Assembly: GCA_963969595.1 (NCBI GenBank)
Contig: OZ018408.1
Span: 434,001-498,000 of the forward strand
DNA length: 64,000 bases
Source: Neckera pumila
Lineage: Eukaryota > Streptophyta > Bryopsida > Hypnales > Neckeraceae
Reading direction: 5' to 3'
The notes beneath the pieces were generated by a model. That model saw nothing but the letters and a program-made list of their open reading frames with translations, had not been told where the DNA came from and did no database searches. This document shows, piece after piece, positions 23,964 to 36,517 of the stretch. The position numbers were made by a program, and so were the translations under genes. Every line of letters starts with the position of its first letter. Position 1 is the first letter of the stretch.

Positions 23964-26673
23964 GGCATGAGGTGCCTCAGTAATGTTAGATCATAACCTT
24001 CTTTTCTTACTTTTTCCGTTACCCCTGTAATTTTCAACGATTAGATACTGTAACTTAATATGCATGTGTGCAACACAACATGTTAGTACAATCATACCCT
24101 CGTAAAGCCTGTGGGGATGATACAAATGGTCCAGTGAGAGCATGACTGCCAGGTGATGTCCTCAACTGGCTGATTCATTGGCTGGGGTTCCAGTGCCGAC
24201 GAAACCTGTCGAAACATGTGGGCTGTAAGCTGGTAATTGCCTTCACATTCTTTTTCCTTATTTATACTCGAAATTTTGAGTGATTTCCAGATTCCTTGCA
24301 TTAGGTCTTAACTTGTGAATATGACTGACACGTGAACGATTTTTTTGTGTGATGTGCAATATTATCACTTAATGGATCTTTCAGCTAGTTTATATTTGGG
24401 ATAATCTGTATTGGTCTTTTCTTTTCTACATCCCTTTCTTTTCTTCTACTAGATTATTAATTCAGTTCCTTTATTTGACGTGCAAAGTGTGAATGCAGAG
24501 TACAGCAGTGTCTGTTTCACTTGATTAATTTGACACATTATGGTTTGGCACACATTATGTACTAGATATCTGGTCAAGGTCTGGGACGCCTGAAAGGGTT
24601 ACTGGACATAACCCTTGCGTCCATACTAAATGAGGACCATCAGAGCTTGGAGATGTACGACTCTCTTGAGGATGGGGAGGATGGGGATTATGATCTTGAA
24701 CTCCCTCCTGCTCTTCCCCAAATGTAATGGGCGATGTGGCAATGAAAACAATACTAGAGAGTGGAAACGTAATTGTGGATTTTGTGGTCTGCTGATTTTG
24801 CAGGGCTTGGTCAGGCGGAATGAAGTTTAGGACTGTAGAAGCTTGCAGCTTATTGATTAGCATGCAAATTTGTGATGCTTTTCAGTGAGTATGTAGTGCA
24901 GAGCTTAATTAACTGTAATTAACATATACAATGGATACATAATTCTGAATGCTGGGTCTCAAGGACATTTTGATTCTGGCTATCATAAGAAGAATGAATC
25001 AAAGGCAGCCGTAAGATATGCTGGAACTTGTCTGGGATGTGCTGAAATTTGTGTTATTTATGTCAATTTTTTAGTAATTTCATGTCGGTCCTACGCTGCC
25101 AGAGGCCGCACGGACTAAACTACGGTAGGCTGGGGTTCAATATGAAGGCTAGTATACCCAAAACCAACATACTAAGAAAAATGTCTCTATGTACTAGTGT
25201 CCTTTCCAGTCTATGTTTTCACTCCATGTGTCATACTTTGAAAATGAGTTGGCATAATCCAAATGTGCAAACATGAAAGTGTTGTAGTATCTTGTGTATA
25301 TTACAATCTTAAGAAAACTTGAAGCAAAAAAGCAATTATGGTTTGGAAGTAATTGATTGTCAAAGCCAACCACCCACATAGACTCAATTGTTTCACTAGT
25401 CTTTAGAATCACTCAAGATTGTCATTGTTTCTTTTTTTTTTTTGCTCCAATTAATTGAGTAGCCAACCCGAGTCGCTAAAATTGGGGTTTGGAGCCAAAT
25501 ATTAGTGAACCTAGACCAAGTTCTATCTGAATGTTGAGGTTGACAATGAACGTTGAACTCAGTTTTGAGTAAGGCCACCCGGCCTAAGTCAAGGAAAGCA
25601 TTCTAGAGTGATTTTTGGAGAAGAATAGTGGGCCAACAATCTTGCACAAAAACCATGTGGTTACGTGAGATTCAACAAAGCCAAAGGGCAGCCCCACGAA
25701 TGAGAGACCATAATGTGTGGAATCTATGAAACATTCAAAGGATAAACATATCAAATATACACTAGGTCGCGTCAAGTCTACTTTGGGGACCTAAAACCAG
25801 AGATGCACAACGACAGTAGTGCATAATTGACAATGCATAATCCTAGATTTCTTGGGCTTGAGAACATTCAAAAAACCTGCTAAAAAAAGAAACAATGTGT
25901 TTATTTTATTCTTTTGCAAAGATATATATTTACCTTTTCTCCAAGTCATTTTTCTGTTGAGTAGTGTCACTTTAGTTAGTTTGGAATTTTGTGAGTGATA
26001 CTCGGGAAGAGAGGAGTGGAGTAGGAGCAAATTTGTGCACAACTTAGTTGAATTAAATTGTAAGTTGAGTAATTTGTTTAAGTTATTTTTTTAAGGGTAA
26101 ATGTAATTAAAGCAGTTTGTTTTGGAAGTTGGCAATACTTTGGATGGTTCTTGTTACTCAGTTTGCACCCATAGAGGGGGATTATAAATATCAAGGAAGG
26201 CAAAAGAGAGATGATGCAATCCTTTTAGATTTAGACGATGCAATTCCATCAACATCTTTTCTTGTTACTATACCAAATCCATTTCCTGTTACTAAGTTAC
26301 TTTCTCCATTCTTATTTCTATTTTTGATGAGGTTCTACATTCATACATGATATGGAATTATTGTGCTTCATAATTAAATGCAACCCACAATGGTGGAAAT
26401 CCAATTACATCCTTTAAACCAATTTTGACACCAAACATGATTGGACAAATCCATATTACTATAGATGCTCTCACTATATCTTTATTTTAGGAGTAGAGAT
26501 GACTTTCTCATCCAATTGGAACAATGATTTGGAAAACATTTTATTGGATTTGAAAGATGACAACTAATGCTTAACCAATTGTAGGTCATGTTGTTGCCAA
26601 GTGATCCAGTGGATGTTAGAAATACTATGCTTGAAGATTAGACGTACTAAACCTCTGTCCATATGTTTCTTGT
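23964..26673. other. Intergenic DNA downstream of SEC16
   Basis: The first few hundred bases are likely SEC16 3' UTR. A coding-like scrap lies at 24566-24727 (described separately). The rest is T- and AT-rich with no gene, tRNA or conserved repeat recognised. Confidence 0.45.
24566..24727 (+). other. Orphan coding-like fragment ending in a stop
   Basis: The frame directly after an in-frame TAG at 24563-24565 reads SGQGLGRLKGLLDITLASIL and goes on through an acidic stretch (SLEDGEDGDYDLELPPALP) to TAA at 24725-24727. The composition resembles a real C-terminus. There is no upstream exon I can connect and no recognised family. It could be a terminal exon of an unmodelled gene, a relic, or chance. 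Confidence 0.25.
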
Positions 26674-26976
26674 CATTAGAGAAAATTTCAACCCTCTGGA
26701 GGGCTACTTCAGAGGGACAAACCAAGCTATTTCAAAGCTTGGTCTGTTACTCTAGAAAAGTGCCATAGTGAGCAATCAACTTTTGCGGATTTTTTTTTTT
26801 TTTTTTTTTTTAAATTAATTTTTAACTCTTAAAACTGGGTCCTTGTGCCTTTGCCACTGCAATTTCAGCTGGGCAGGAATAGGGAAAAAATGATTTTTTC
26901 AGCCCCAAAAAATCAATTTCAAGGTACTCTGAAGGGCTGTGAGCAGCCCTTCGCAAGCCTAAAATTTTCTCTAATG
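26674..26976. mobile_element. MITE, 303 bp, TIR CATTAGAGAAAATTT
   Basis: Perfect 15-bp inverted termini, CATTAGAGAAAATTT at 26674-26688 and its complement at 26962-26976. The interior includes a pyrimidine/purine-rich hairpin-prone arrangement and a T-run of more than 20. The termini resemble those of the 297-bp element at 38332-38628. No ORF. A TA duplication inside the terminal CATTA/TAATG is possible but unproven. Confidence 0.65.
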
Positions 26977-29900
26977 TAATAGAGTTCCTGACACATGAAC
27001 TACGTGTTGAAGCTATGACTTTCAATCTTGACGACTGTTTCAGAAAATCTCCATAGAAGTACTAGTTTCCTTATATTCTGGAATGATGTGGTGCAGTGAG
27101 GGCTGGTACTGGAGGCGACGAGGCAGGAATTTGGGCAGGGGACCTCGTGTGTTTGCATGACCTTGTTGGTTCATATTTGTTAGTATGAAGATCATCTTTA
27201 TCTTGTTAGTAGTCTTGATACCTCAGGGACAACTCTATACATGCTTTGGAATATATCACGAGAGTCTTCAGTTTCCTAATCCATGTTTTGCAGAACGTAA
27301 CAATTGGAGATGTCTTCTACTGAGGTAGTGATATTTCTTAGTATCTTGGTGGATTTGGGATCAATTGACAATTTCGGCACTCTAGTAGAGAATTCACCCC
27401 CAGAGGTATCTGGAAAACCTAGGTTTGATATGGGTGGCAGGGTTTTTGTTACCAAAATAATTTGTCATGATCAAATTGCATTCAAATGAACTAATTCAAT
27501 AATTTAAGAAACATTGAATTAACTTAATTTAATGCATTCACTAGTAGTCCCTTTAGGTGCAAGATGTGCGCTGTTGACAAGGTGAAGCCAATTCAATCTT
27601 GGTCTCTTGTGGAATACATGTCCAAGGGTAGCAATTCGGCAAGTACACGTCGTCTCTCCTGCGCGTTTGACTTGTGATTGTGGAACCCGGCTTCTTCGAG
27701 CTCTCGAGAACCCGACGAATCCTTCAACTATCTTTCGTACTGTTTCATGAATTCGGGCTATACAGTACGTCGATTCGAAAACTGGTCTTACTGCTTTCTG
27801 CTTTCTCCATTTTCTAGTTGTTTATCCCTGCCAAGCAACATTATGTCATCAGTTCTCTTATGTTACTGTATTCATTTCGACCCTCAAGCTGAGCCTCTCG
27901 GGATCTTCTTTATACACCGAGGAATTGGATCCTCCTGTTGCTTCCTCTCGGTGACACTCTTGGCAAGTCTCCAAATCCCATGCATCCATCTGCTATGCGT
28001 CAACTCATAGTCACCATGTCATGAATATATGGATTGAGAGTTGGTCCTCAGTCTGAAATGGGGCCACATGGGTACGTGTGACCCCTTTCAATGATCAAGA
28101 ATTTTGCACAATTTGATCCGCATTGTGTTCTGGTGTAGTTCTTTACGGGAAAGAACTACACCGGTGGATGGCTTGGATTGCAGGGTGGACTGACATTGGA
28201 ATCGGACGTGGTTCTGGATGTTGGAAAGGTTCAGGGTGGAACATGAGTCACACGGCATACAGGGACAGGCAGGCTCTTCAATCGCGGGGTGAATCCATAT
28301 GTAATAGGAGAATTTGCTGAGATGCCTAGCAATGGTCTTCAAGTACAAGGGTAGATCGAGTTAGACGGCGACGGAGGTAGATAGATAGAGTGGTCAATGA
28401 CGTAATCTATTATCTGTGTATCTAAACGGGAGTAGCTTTCGGTACTTTAGGCACTGAGAAGGGCGTCCAAAATGCAGAGTGACAAAAACACATTGTTTTC
28501 AGGGCAAGCTCTAAGTCAAGTAGCGCGTGAGCCTCCTGAAGCAAAATGGAAACGTTCCCCTATGGTACTGGATTGCCTTGGCCGCGGTGGCAATCTGAGC
28601 AGGACACTGGTCTCCGCCGTGATATTGTGGACAACATGTGAGTGACTTCATTATCTGCTTGGTCTCTGTTGTCTTGGTAATTGTCATGATGATTTGCGAG
28701 TGGACAGCTTAAGGTTTGGCCTTGTGGCCTGCACCTGGATATATTTCTGGGGTCAAAAAGTCCGTAATTATGCATTTTGCTAAGAATGAATGCTATTTAG
28801 TTCCTCTGTGAAGTTCTTTGCTTTAGTGTTTGACTGTGGATTTCCTTGGTTATGAAACGACTGCAGAGCAGGCACAACTTTAGCACTGGTAATAATTGAT
28901 CATAACTGATGTATGAAATTCCAAAAATGGGGGGCTTTTGCTTCGTTTATGCCTATATCGAGGACTGGTGATATTCTTGCAAAGAAGCAAGGCTTTGTTA
29001 ATTGATAGGTCGATATCAAAGAACATATATAGCTGTCCAGAGAAGATTTAACTTAGGCGGAAAGGTGAATGTTTTGCTCCGAGATTATCAATGGAAAGCA
29101 GCGTTTATTCCAGGTAAATCTAATTGCTGTTCTACGGAGGGCAAATTACAGAGCATTTTCCTTCTGATTGAGAGCGAGTGGTACTTGAGCCAAAAATTGG
29201 ATGGATGTTTTTTCTCCTCACGGAGTGCGGGTGGTATTCAGTGATTTCATCGTAATTCTGTATATTTAATAATATTATACTACTTGCTTCTACATAGTTT
29301 ATGTAATGAAATGATCTATTCATAGATTTGCTTGTATCTGAATGGCTTGTGTTCTGCACCATTGTCCTGTTCGTTGAAAGACTCCCCTTTTGCGTTCTAT
29401 CCAGGGATTTTTCTTCTGGGGCAAAATAAGGCCAGTTTGCGGCATGGGAAATTGTTTGGCAAATGGGCCTTTTATAGATAAAATTTATTTATTCTTATTC
29501 AAAGTTTTGAAGCAGCAAAGTTCGAAAATTATGCCTTTATATTCATAATCTGCATTGGTTACAGTTGAGTTTATTTATAACAGAACTGCACAGTAGTTGA
29601 TTGAAGACCTAAAGCCTTTGAGAAACCTTGCCCAATGTTGGTAGAAGGCTCTAGCAACTCCGCGGGGAACTCTGGACCTTGAGATCTAACAATTGTTTCA
29701 TCTTTGATTCACAAACTGCAACGCAGCAGGATTGGTAATACATTGTGGCGTCTTGTACTGACATGCTCCAACTCCTTACTCCTCACGCACAACCTGGTCC
29801 ATAAGCTGGGCAAATTTACTTTCACGATAGCCAACTCCAGTGGGCCAATTGTTTGTGCTGCTCTATCTCCTCATGTTAGGATCATTGAACGACTTGTCAA

Positions 29901-30922
29901 GAATTGTACTGTACAGTCAACAGTTGCCACGGTAGTGTTTAGCAAATGTGGAAGCACTCTACTAGTACTTAAGTTCCACAAAATAAAATTAGTTGCTTAT
30001 CAAATCTGTAACCTCTTCTAATTATGCGTATAACCGGCACTAATACTGCGCCCTCACTAACAGGATAAATAAGTTGGACAACCACTTCTGGGAAAATTAG
30101 CATGCAATATTTAAAGAGTTCTTCATAAGAGATGCATTTACAAATGGAACTAGCTCATCTTGTGCACCAGGAGCAATTTGAGCAAATTGTTTAAATGGAG
30201 GCAAATCCACAGATTTCTTCAGGTATAACATGCATGTAAATCCAGGTGTGCAAATGTAATGCCCAATAAAGAAACAGGTGCTCATTTAACCAATGTTTGT
30301 ACTCCACTCGATAGAAGTATCTTTCTCCAGTGTCCTTCTAAGTTTGCTCAGCCACAGTTCCAAAATTGTTGGAAAACAGAATGTTCCCCGTCAGAAAAGA
30401 CTCCGAGTCTGCCAACCAGAATCCGGTCAAAAGTTAAAACCCATAGGCAAAAAAATTCTGAAGGACAATCCTGACGCTCAGTATCTGTTGAAGAGGCTGC
30501 AATATGAACGTAGGCCGCAACGAATGCAAATGCAACCCTGGATGTCTTAGTTCCAACTAACCCTGGTGAACCAAAGTCCGACTCTAGAAGTTACGCATGC
30601 AGGTGTATCAATAGATGCTAGAAAACATTCCTTACAAGTGAAGCTTTTGCAACTATTGAAAAGCTGATGCTGGTGTTAGGCATGCAGGTCTATCAATAGA
30701 TGCCTCATGCAACTATTAAAAAGTGTTATCTTCATGAGTTGCTGACTACTTATTCCCCCTTGTATTCACAACGGTTAATCAACAATCAATAATTATAAGT
30801 CCGCGAACACAGAAGGAACACCTCACTGGCATAGGTATAATACAAACAGGAATGAAGGCCATTAATAATCTTGACTTGTACCCAGTTAATTTGTCAAACC
30901 AACTGTATAGGTCGCCCTACAT
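26977..30922. other. Intergenic DNA with a perfect hairpin and weak coding-like scraps
   Basis: Mixed composition. It contains the palindrome at 28132-28162, a short ATG-started open stretch ending at a GTGAGT donor (28546-28637), and an open plus frame at about 30350-30550 with basic residues (KIVGKQNVPRQKRLRV). None could be joined into a gene or assigned to a family. No tRNA or rRNA recognised. Confidence 0.4.
28132..28162. other. Perfect hairpin, 13-bp stem, 5-base loop
   Basis: GGTGTAGTTCTTT is followed by ACGGG and then AAAGAACTACACC. Too short for a typical plant miRNA precursor arm and with no associated gene. It may be a foldback relic or a protein-binding site. Confidence 0.8.
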
Positions 30923-33036
30923 CTATAACACGAAACAACACATAAACTCACCTGTCAAAGCCAGACAGGCTGCTTCTTTCCGGACAAATCTTGCCAGAGC
31001 CTGCACACATTATGAATTATAAGATCAAACTATATAACTGAGCAGTATGAGTCGAAGTTTCAGTTACCACACAAAGAGCTCAATCAGGTCACCCAGGCAG
31101 AAAAAATGCCAAGTCTGAATCTGACTTCACAACCCCAAAAACCAAAAGCAGTGGAACTAAAGCTTACCTTCAAAGAGACACCAAAATTGCACAGATATTA
31201 AGAGGGACCGCAGAAGACAACATCAACAGTAAGTACTCACATGTACAGGCGTAGCATTTAGTCCTTTCGGCATGATGGCATCATCTTCTGCAAATACATT
31301 CCTGCCATGCACCACAAGCAGAGATCAACTAGCATCAACGCCCTGCAAACCTATTGAGTCTCAATCAAGGAGAAACCTAGCATGAAAATATGTGTCCCAG
31401 AGCCTCTAAATCTTGACCCAAGCGTTCCAGCTCATGGAACGCAAGCCAACTTGCGTTTCTAACTACATTAAGTGGTGCTACTTGATGCGAACAGGAACAC
31501 AAGAATTTTGGGAGTAAAGGTGCACACCTCCAAAGGGCCCGTGCAAGCTCATCCTGTGCAGCTTCAGGCGCCATAGCCTTATCATAAGCAGCTACTGCAC
31601 CATAAAAATTCTTCTCTAATTCCTTCATCCATTTTGATAGCAAAACTTTCAGCTGTGAAGCAACAGTGTCTATTTGGTCAGAAGCTGGCTTTCACAAAAG
31701 GGAATTGTTGTGAAAAAATTCAGCAGCAGACTAATATGCTTGAGAAGGAGCCATAGGTGATGAGTAGCTTACTCCTGTTGCAATTATGCGTCGTTCCAGA
31801 TCATGGTTGAAAGCATCGTATAAAGACTGGCCCATAGCTCCACCATCCCTCCCCTCTGACCTCAAGCGGCATAGAGATAGCCACATGTAGAGAACCAACA
31901 TGGCATGTGTTGTTCTAAAATTCTGTTCAAGTGCGAAATCTTTCCAAACGTAACAAATAATACATTTAGAAAAAAATGAAAAAGAGCAATTTACTCCCCA
32001 AATGCCAAAACAGATACGCCATGCAACTGAGGCTACCCGTAACATTCAGGCACACGCAGCGTTGAAATAAGACCAAGAAAAGAAATCCTCTCGAAAGCAC
32101 AATAATCACGAACCACGAATGTCTGCATACAGTATCATAACAACGCAGATTTTGAGCATGAGATATGACTCACTTGCATAAAGCTTAGGCTGATTCACTT
32201 GAGAAGAGATTCTAGAAAAAAGCGTATTGGCTCCACGGATAAGCCGGCTCTGTTTGCCATAATACCCCAGAAGCTTCAACACAGTGTGTGTAAAACCTGA
32301 AGGTGCAGGATCCACCACACGGAACCTTGAACTAGTATCTAGACTTAGAGAACGAGCTTTTATTGCCCTTTGATTTTCTATTTCAAGATCCTGCGGATAC
32401 ACCGTTCAATGATCAGCAATATGCAAGATGAAAATCAATTGTCTTATTTTATTTTTGTTATCAATTGTTATTTATTTTTTATGGATTACTACACATTTCG
32501 CATTGCTGAATCCAGCTCGAGATCCAAAGAAGACATGCTCAGATGCACGAATTAACACTTGAAAATTCCCTAACCCGAGGCACATAGTGCAACATCTCTA
32601 ATCATCATTTGCCCAAGCGTCAGGAGTCGAAGCCGAAGATAACCGGAGGAAAAAGGACAGGAAAATTGGATTATCGTCGGTTATGAGAAACCCCAAAGGC
32701 ATGACTATGACTGTGATCCTACTTGTTTGCACGCAAATTAAGAGCTACACGTAAGACCCTTAATCCGTGAGCTTTCTTGCATGACTTCTTGAGCCGAACC
32801 TTAAACCTCTGCGGAGGTTTTAGGGCTGACTATCCACTGAATAGCCCAACCTCTCCAGGCCTGCCTTTCCGTCGAAAGAAAGATTCGATGGGAGACCAAA
32901 AAATCTGTACCTTATCAGAAGGCGATGGGTCCGCGACCTGCTCAGCAACCTGAGCCAACGATCGCGACAACAGCTGCGTCGTGGATGCCCTGGCCCACTG
33001 CCTCCGGACCTCCGCTCTTGCCACTCGGGCAAGCAT
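30923..33036 (-). CDS. CBP3: CBP3/UQCC-type ubiquinol-cytochrome c chaperone (complex III assembly)
   Basis: Mitochondrial assembly factor that helps cytochrome b synthesis and complex III biogenesis in the CBP3 family. Exons (minus strand, high to low): 33036-32911, 32390-32174, 31939-31773, 31652-31528, 31301-31241, 31000 onward. The N-terminus MLARVARAEVRRQWARASTT is Arg-rich with no acidic residue in the first eight, a typical presequence. The core has VLKLLGYYGKQSRLIRGA, FRTTHAMLVLYMWLSLCRLR, and the family motif SKWMKELEKNFYG followed by YDKAMAPEAAQDELARALWRNVFAEDD. The last segment (ALARFVRKEAACLALTG) ends at a strong GTGAGT donor at 30951-30946, but no terminal exon was found. Reading through reaches TAG at 30925-30923, giving 257 aa. 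A 5'-UTR intron (about 33060-33599) is plausible. Confidence 0.85.
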
Positions 33037-34838
33037 CGTGCTCCCTGAACGAATTCCTCCCTGCGATCGGCACCTCCAAAATCCCAAGAACGAACACCTG
33101 GTTGTAGTCTACTCTCTGCCAATACACACCACGCCCACTCAAAATTCAATCCTCCTCACATAAAACCAACCGACTCGCTTTCCAATCAGCATGGAGTTAC
33201 TCTGCATTTCTTCTTGATGGGAACAATGCGGAGGATTGTTCCTCCCGGCTGGCCACCCAACTTGCGAACTAGGAATCCCTAACCTAACCCAACTTCCAAG
33301 AACGTCGACGTCATCGCACGCCTGTTCCATTCCTGAACTGCCCAAAAGATGAACCGAAGAAACCCAACCTAACCTGGCTGGCCCCAACACCAATCCTACC
33401 AACTGAAAGACACACATCCGCAAGCACATGCAAGAGAAGAGAAGAGAAGAAGAGCACCAACAGGCAGGTAGGATTCGTGCGCAATTCGCCGGGAACGCCT
33501 ACCAGTGCACGGAAGGGAAAAAGGAGAGAACTGCAGAACACAGCAGAACTGGTTCAAAGGAAAATGGAAGAGATCCAGCAACAGCCTAGTGAAATTACCT
33601 GAAAGGTAACGGCAGAGAGTAGGAGCAGGAGCAAGAGCAGGCAAGGCAGCCGAGGTGTTCGTCGGAGGACACAACTGACTGACAGAGACGAAGAGCGACA
33701 GTGAGCGAGCCAGACAGGCCTGGCAGGTGGACGACGACGGCGACGGCGACGACTGACGGCGTTCCGTTGTGGAGCGTATTCTGCCGTCCACGTCCTTCCT
33801 TGCCAGCCTTCCCTTCTGGAATCAGCAATCGGCAACCCAACAGCCAGCAGTATTTTTGTATATTTTTTCCGACCAATGGTTTTATGTGGCCTTTCTTTCA
33901 AGAAGGTTCTGAGTTTCCTGGCTCCTTCGGTTTTCTGGGGGCTTGAATAGAATGAGGCCAATTTTGAGTATGTAATTTTGAATATGCAAAACCCATAGAA
34001 AAACTAGTCCTGCTCTACACAAAAACAAGTTGTAAGTTATATCTTAATTTGAAGTACCTATTTGATCAGTCAATAACTTAGTGGGACCTTAAGAGGAACA
34101 GGCCCTGTTTGGCATTCTCGCAGAAAAATTTGAGATTCCTTGTTACTTTGGATGTAACAGTGGTATTGCTAATAGTTTTAGGAAACTGTTTACCCTATTA
34201 ACCCATATTTTCATTTTTGGCATTTGCGATTGTGATTCGTACTAAATTTACTACCAGTACTTAGTGTAGTTACTGTACTTATGACATATAATTTACACTT
34301 CAGTCAAAAAAATCCGATTCTGTATAGAAAATCTGGAATTAAATATAGCTATTAGCTAGTCTCACCTGGGTCCGGTTTGGCTTTTAAATGCAACTAATGG
34401 TTCAAAAGCATTCGAAGGATAAATGAAGGGCTAAATCGCACAGGAGGATGCAAAGAGGAGCGAGTAGTGATGAGGATTTCAGCTATGTTCAAGTGCCTCC
34501 TCAAGCCCTAGGCTAGCCTGCAACAAATTTGCATCACTCACAAACGCACTGCAATGCCCACAAAAGAACTCAGAAGAAACTGAGAAATCGGAGGTGAAAT
34601 TGAACCTTCAAAATGAGAGAAAAGATGTACAAGACTTCACTCGGCCGTGCATCTGAACAAAATTGGAGAAAAGGAGCAGAAACTTGAACATACTGCGAGC
34701 CAAAAACCTTCACAACTTTATCCTCATATAAAAAATTAACAGCATCTTTACTCAAGAAGCACCGTTTCTAAATTCTACCCACAATCAGTGCTTAAATCAG
34801 GCTGCTCGCGCTCAAAAATCCAGGCTCTTTGCAGAATC
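33037..34838. other. Region between CBP3 and CPN10
   Basis: The proximal 0.9 kb is GC-rich and probably holds the CBP3 leader, a possible leader donor at about 33599, and its promoter. The distal part is AT-rich. Frames on both strands overlap across 33.4-33.96 kb, which signals composition, not coding. Confidence 0.45.
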
Positions 34839-35915
34839 TCATTCCTCCAAAATCCCCAAAAGATCGTCGTGGCGGTACAGCACATACCTGCAACAGCATA
34901 CAAGGAGTAGTTAGTGTCACCACATGCACTAATCTTGACTAAGTTAAGATTGCAGGTGGCAATTAACTGCAGAACTACATGCCATGTTCTTTTAAGTGAT
35001 TTGCAAGTACGCCCTCGTCACATAAACCGACTAAACTAACGCCCTCGTCACATAAACTAACGATGCAAATGCACTGGGGATAGCATACACTGCATGTGCG
35101 ACCTGTGAACGACATCCTCAGGACTTTAAAAGCGGAACGGAAGCAAAAAAAATATGGTTTCCTGCTTATCGCAAGCTGAGATCCAGGAGGCCTGGCGGTC
35201 TTACTCTCTGCCTTCAAGTTTGACGTGGCTGCCGCCATACTCTGGAAGAAGCACAAGGTCACCCTGTTTCACGTCCAGAGGGACAAGATTTCCTTCCTTG
35301 TTCTTGACACCAGGACCGACTTCAACGACCGTTCCTGAATTCAACTGCACATCCAAACAGATGATGACGAGTCAGTCCTACTGCCCTGGCCATCTCCAGT
35401 CCCCCACATTGCTTCTCCAGAGAGACCTAATAGTGGGCGTCTTCATGCTCTGTGGGAATGCAAACAGACAACAATTGCCATTTCCAAAGCCAGCACTACT
35501 CGTACGTGCCGTGCAAGGAACACGTCTCCCGTGGATACGAAAGGGTACGCATTTCACAACTATCTACCAAGCATCAAACCCACCTACCCCTTCGTGCCAT
35601 GAGCTGCTGCTGCATTCTGTCTCCTGGGAGACCATGGATTCCATCGTTCTTTGTCATCTCTACCAGCCCATGATTTGATCGTATAGAGAAAGAGAAAGAG
35701 AGAGTCATCAGCACTGAATGAATAAGTAACTCGATCGATCGTCGTGGTGAGACGCCGAGGAAGGGCAATGGCAGGGAGAGTGAGTGAGGTACCTTCGTCG
35801 TGGTCTCGGGAAGAAGAATGCCCCCGGCAGACACGGTGGGCGGAACCACTTTCTCCACCAGCACTCGATCCAACAAGGGCCTCAACCTCTTCGCGGCCGA
35901 CACGAGCGACGACAT
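34839..35915 (-). CDS. CPN10: 10-kDa co-chaperonin (mitochondrial-type CPN10/HSP10), three exons, 103 aa
   Basis: CPN10 caps the CPN60 ring and enables ATP-driven folding in the mitochondrial matrix. Exons: 35915-35793, 35344-35205, 34887-34839. The frame runs through both junctions and ends EE-stop at 34841-34839. Motifs: RPLLDRVLVEKV, the mobile loop VPPTVSAGGILLPETT with the CPN60-binding ILL, SGTVVEVGPG, GDLVLLPEYGG (roof), and C-terminal YVLYRHDDLLGILEE. Length matches single-domain CPN10, not the double-domain plastid CPN20. The short N-terminal extension (MSSLVSAAKR) suits mitochondrial CPN10, which usually lacks a cleaved presequence. Confidence 0.95.
35010..35064. repeat. Short direct duplication in CPN10 intron 2
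   Basis: ACGCCCTCGTCACATAAAC occurs twice, about 30 bp apart, in the intron between CPN10 exons 2 and 3. A simple local duplication. Confidence 0.8.
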
Positions 35916-36271
35916 CTTGGTCCGCCTCGCCTCTCGATCGGACAAGCACCAAGCACCAAGCACCAAGTCCCAGATAAAGACACGGAAAGGAGAGCGGCTT
36001 TGTCTAGTCCAGTCACAGAAGGGAGGATGCAAGAGCACGAAGGAAACAAGAGATAGCGCAATCGGAGCAGAAACGCGTAGAGCAACGTGACTGCGAAGGA
36101 CCGACCGAAACAGAGAGTCCGTTCTTTGGCGTGGCAGGCTGCTTCTAGAATGCTCTGCACCTCCGGGTTGGGTAATTTAGGGTTTGGGGGTTTAACTGAC
36201 AAGCGATACGGTGTCCAGGGTCCAGCCGTCTCCACCCGTCTCGGGTGCCAAACAAAACGGCAATGGGTAAA
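35916..36271. other. CPN10 5' leader and promoter region
   Basis: GC-balanced DNA upstream of the CPN10 start, with CAAGCACCAAGCACCAAG repeats near 35945-35965. Open frames here are read-through of composition. The transposon-rich block starts immediately beyond. Confidence 0.45.
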
Positions 36272-36517
36272 CTACACAAAATAGTGCAAAGTTAGGTTGC
36301 CTTGTCAATTAGGTTGCCTTGTCAATTAGGTTGCCTTGTCAATTAGGTTGCCTTACCTCAGATAAATTACCTCATAGATCAATGCTTGTCCACATGGCTT
36401 TGGATTGAATGCATCATTGTACAATAGTAGTGAAAAAATAAATTAATTAATAAATTAAAATATATATATTAGTCAAGAAAATAGTTTGGGGCAACTTCAT
36501 TTCACTGCTCTGTGTAG
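36272..36517. mobile_element. MITE of the CTACACAAAATAGTG family, copy 1 (246 bp)
   Basis: The left end CTACACAAAATAGTGCAAAG and right end (CTTCATTTCACTGCTCTGTGTAG) are inverted and diverged. Subterminal GGTTGCC/GGCAAC pair as well. The order of internal blocks (TAGGTTGCCTTACCT, 'agataaat', CATGTCCACATGG-like) matches the copy at 55539-55770. Near the left end a 17-bp unit AGGTTGCCTTGTCAATT has expanded to about 3.5 copies (36293-36352). Confidence 0.65.

Noticed and set aside
33396..33961. Three overlapping minus frames of 90-135 codons
   Set aside because: Mutually overlapping in different frames with Ser/Arg/Leu-rich composition. Best explained as CBP3 leader and promoter composition.
35154..35678. 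174-codon plus frame across CPN10 introns
   Set aside because: Antisense to CPN10 exon 2 and introns. No homology, while the minus strand gives a complete CPN10.
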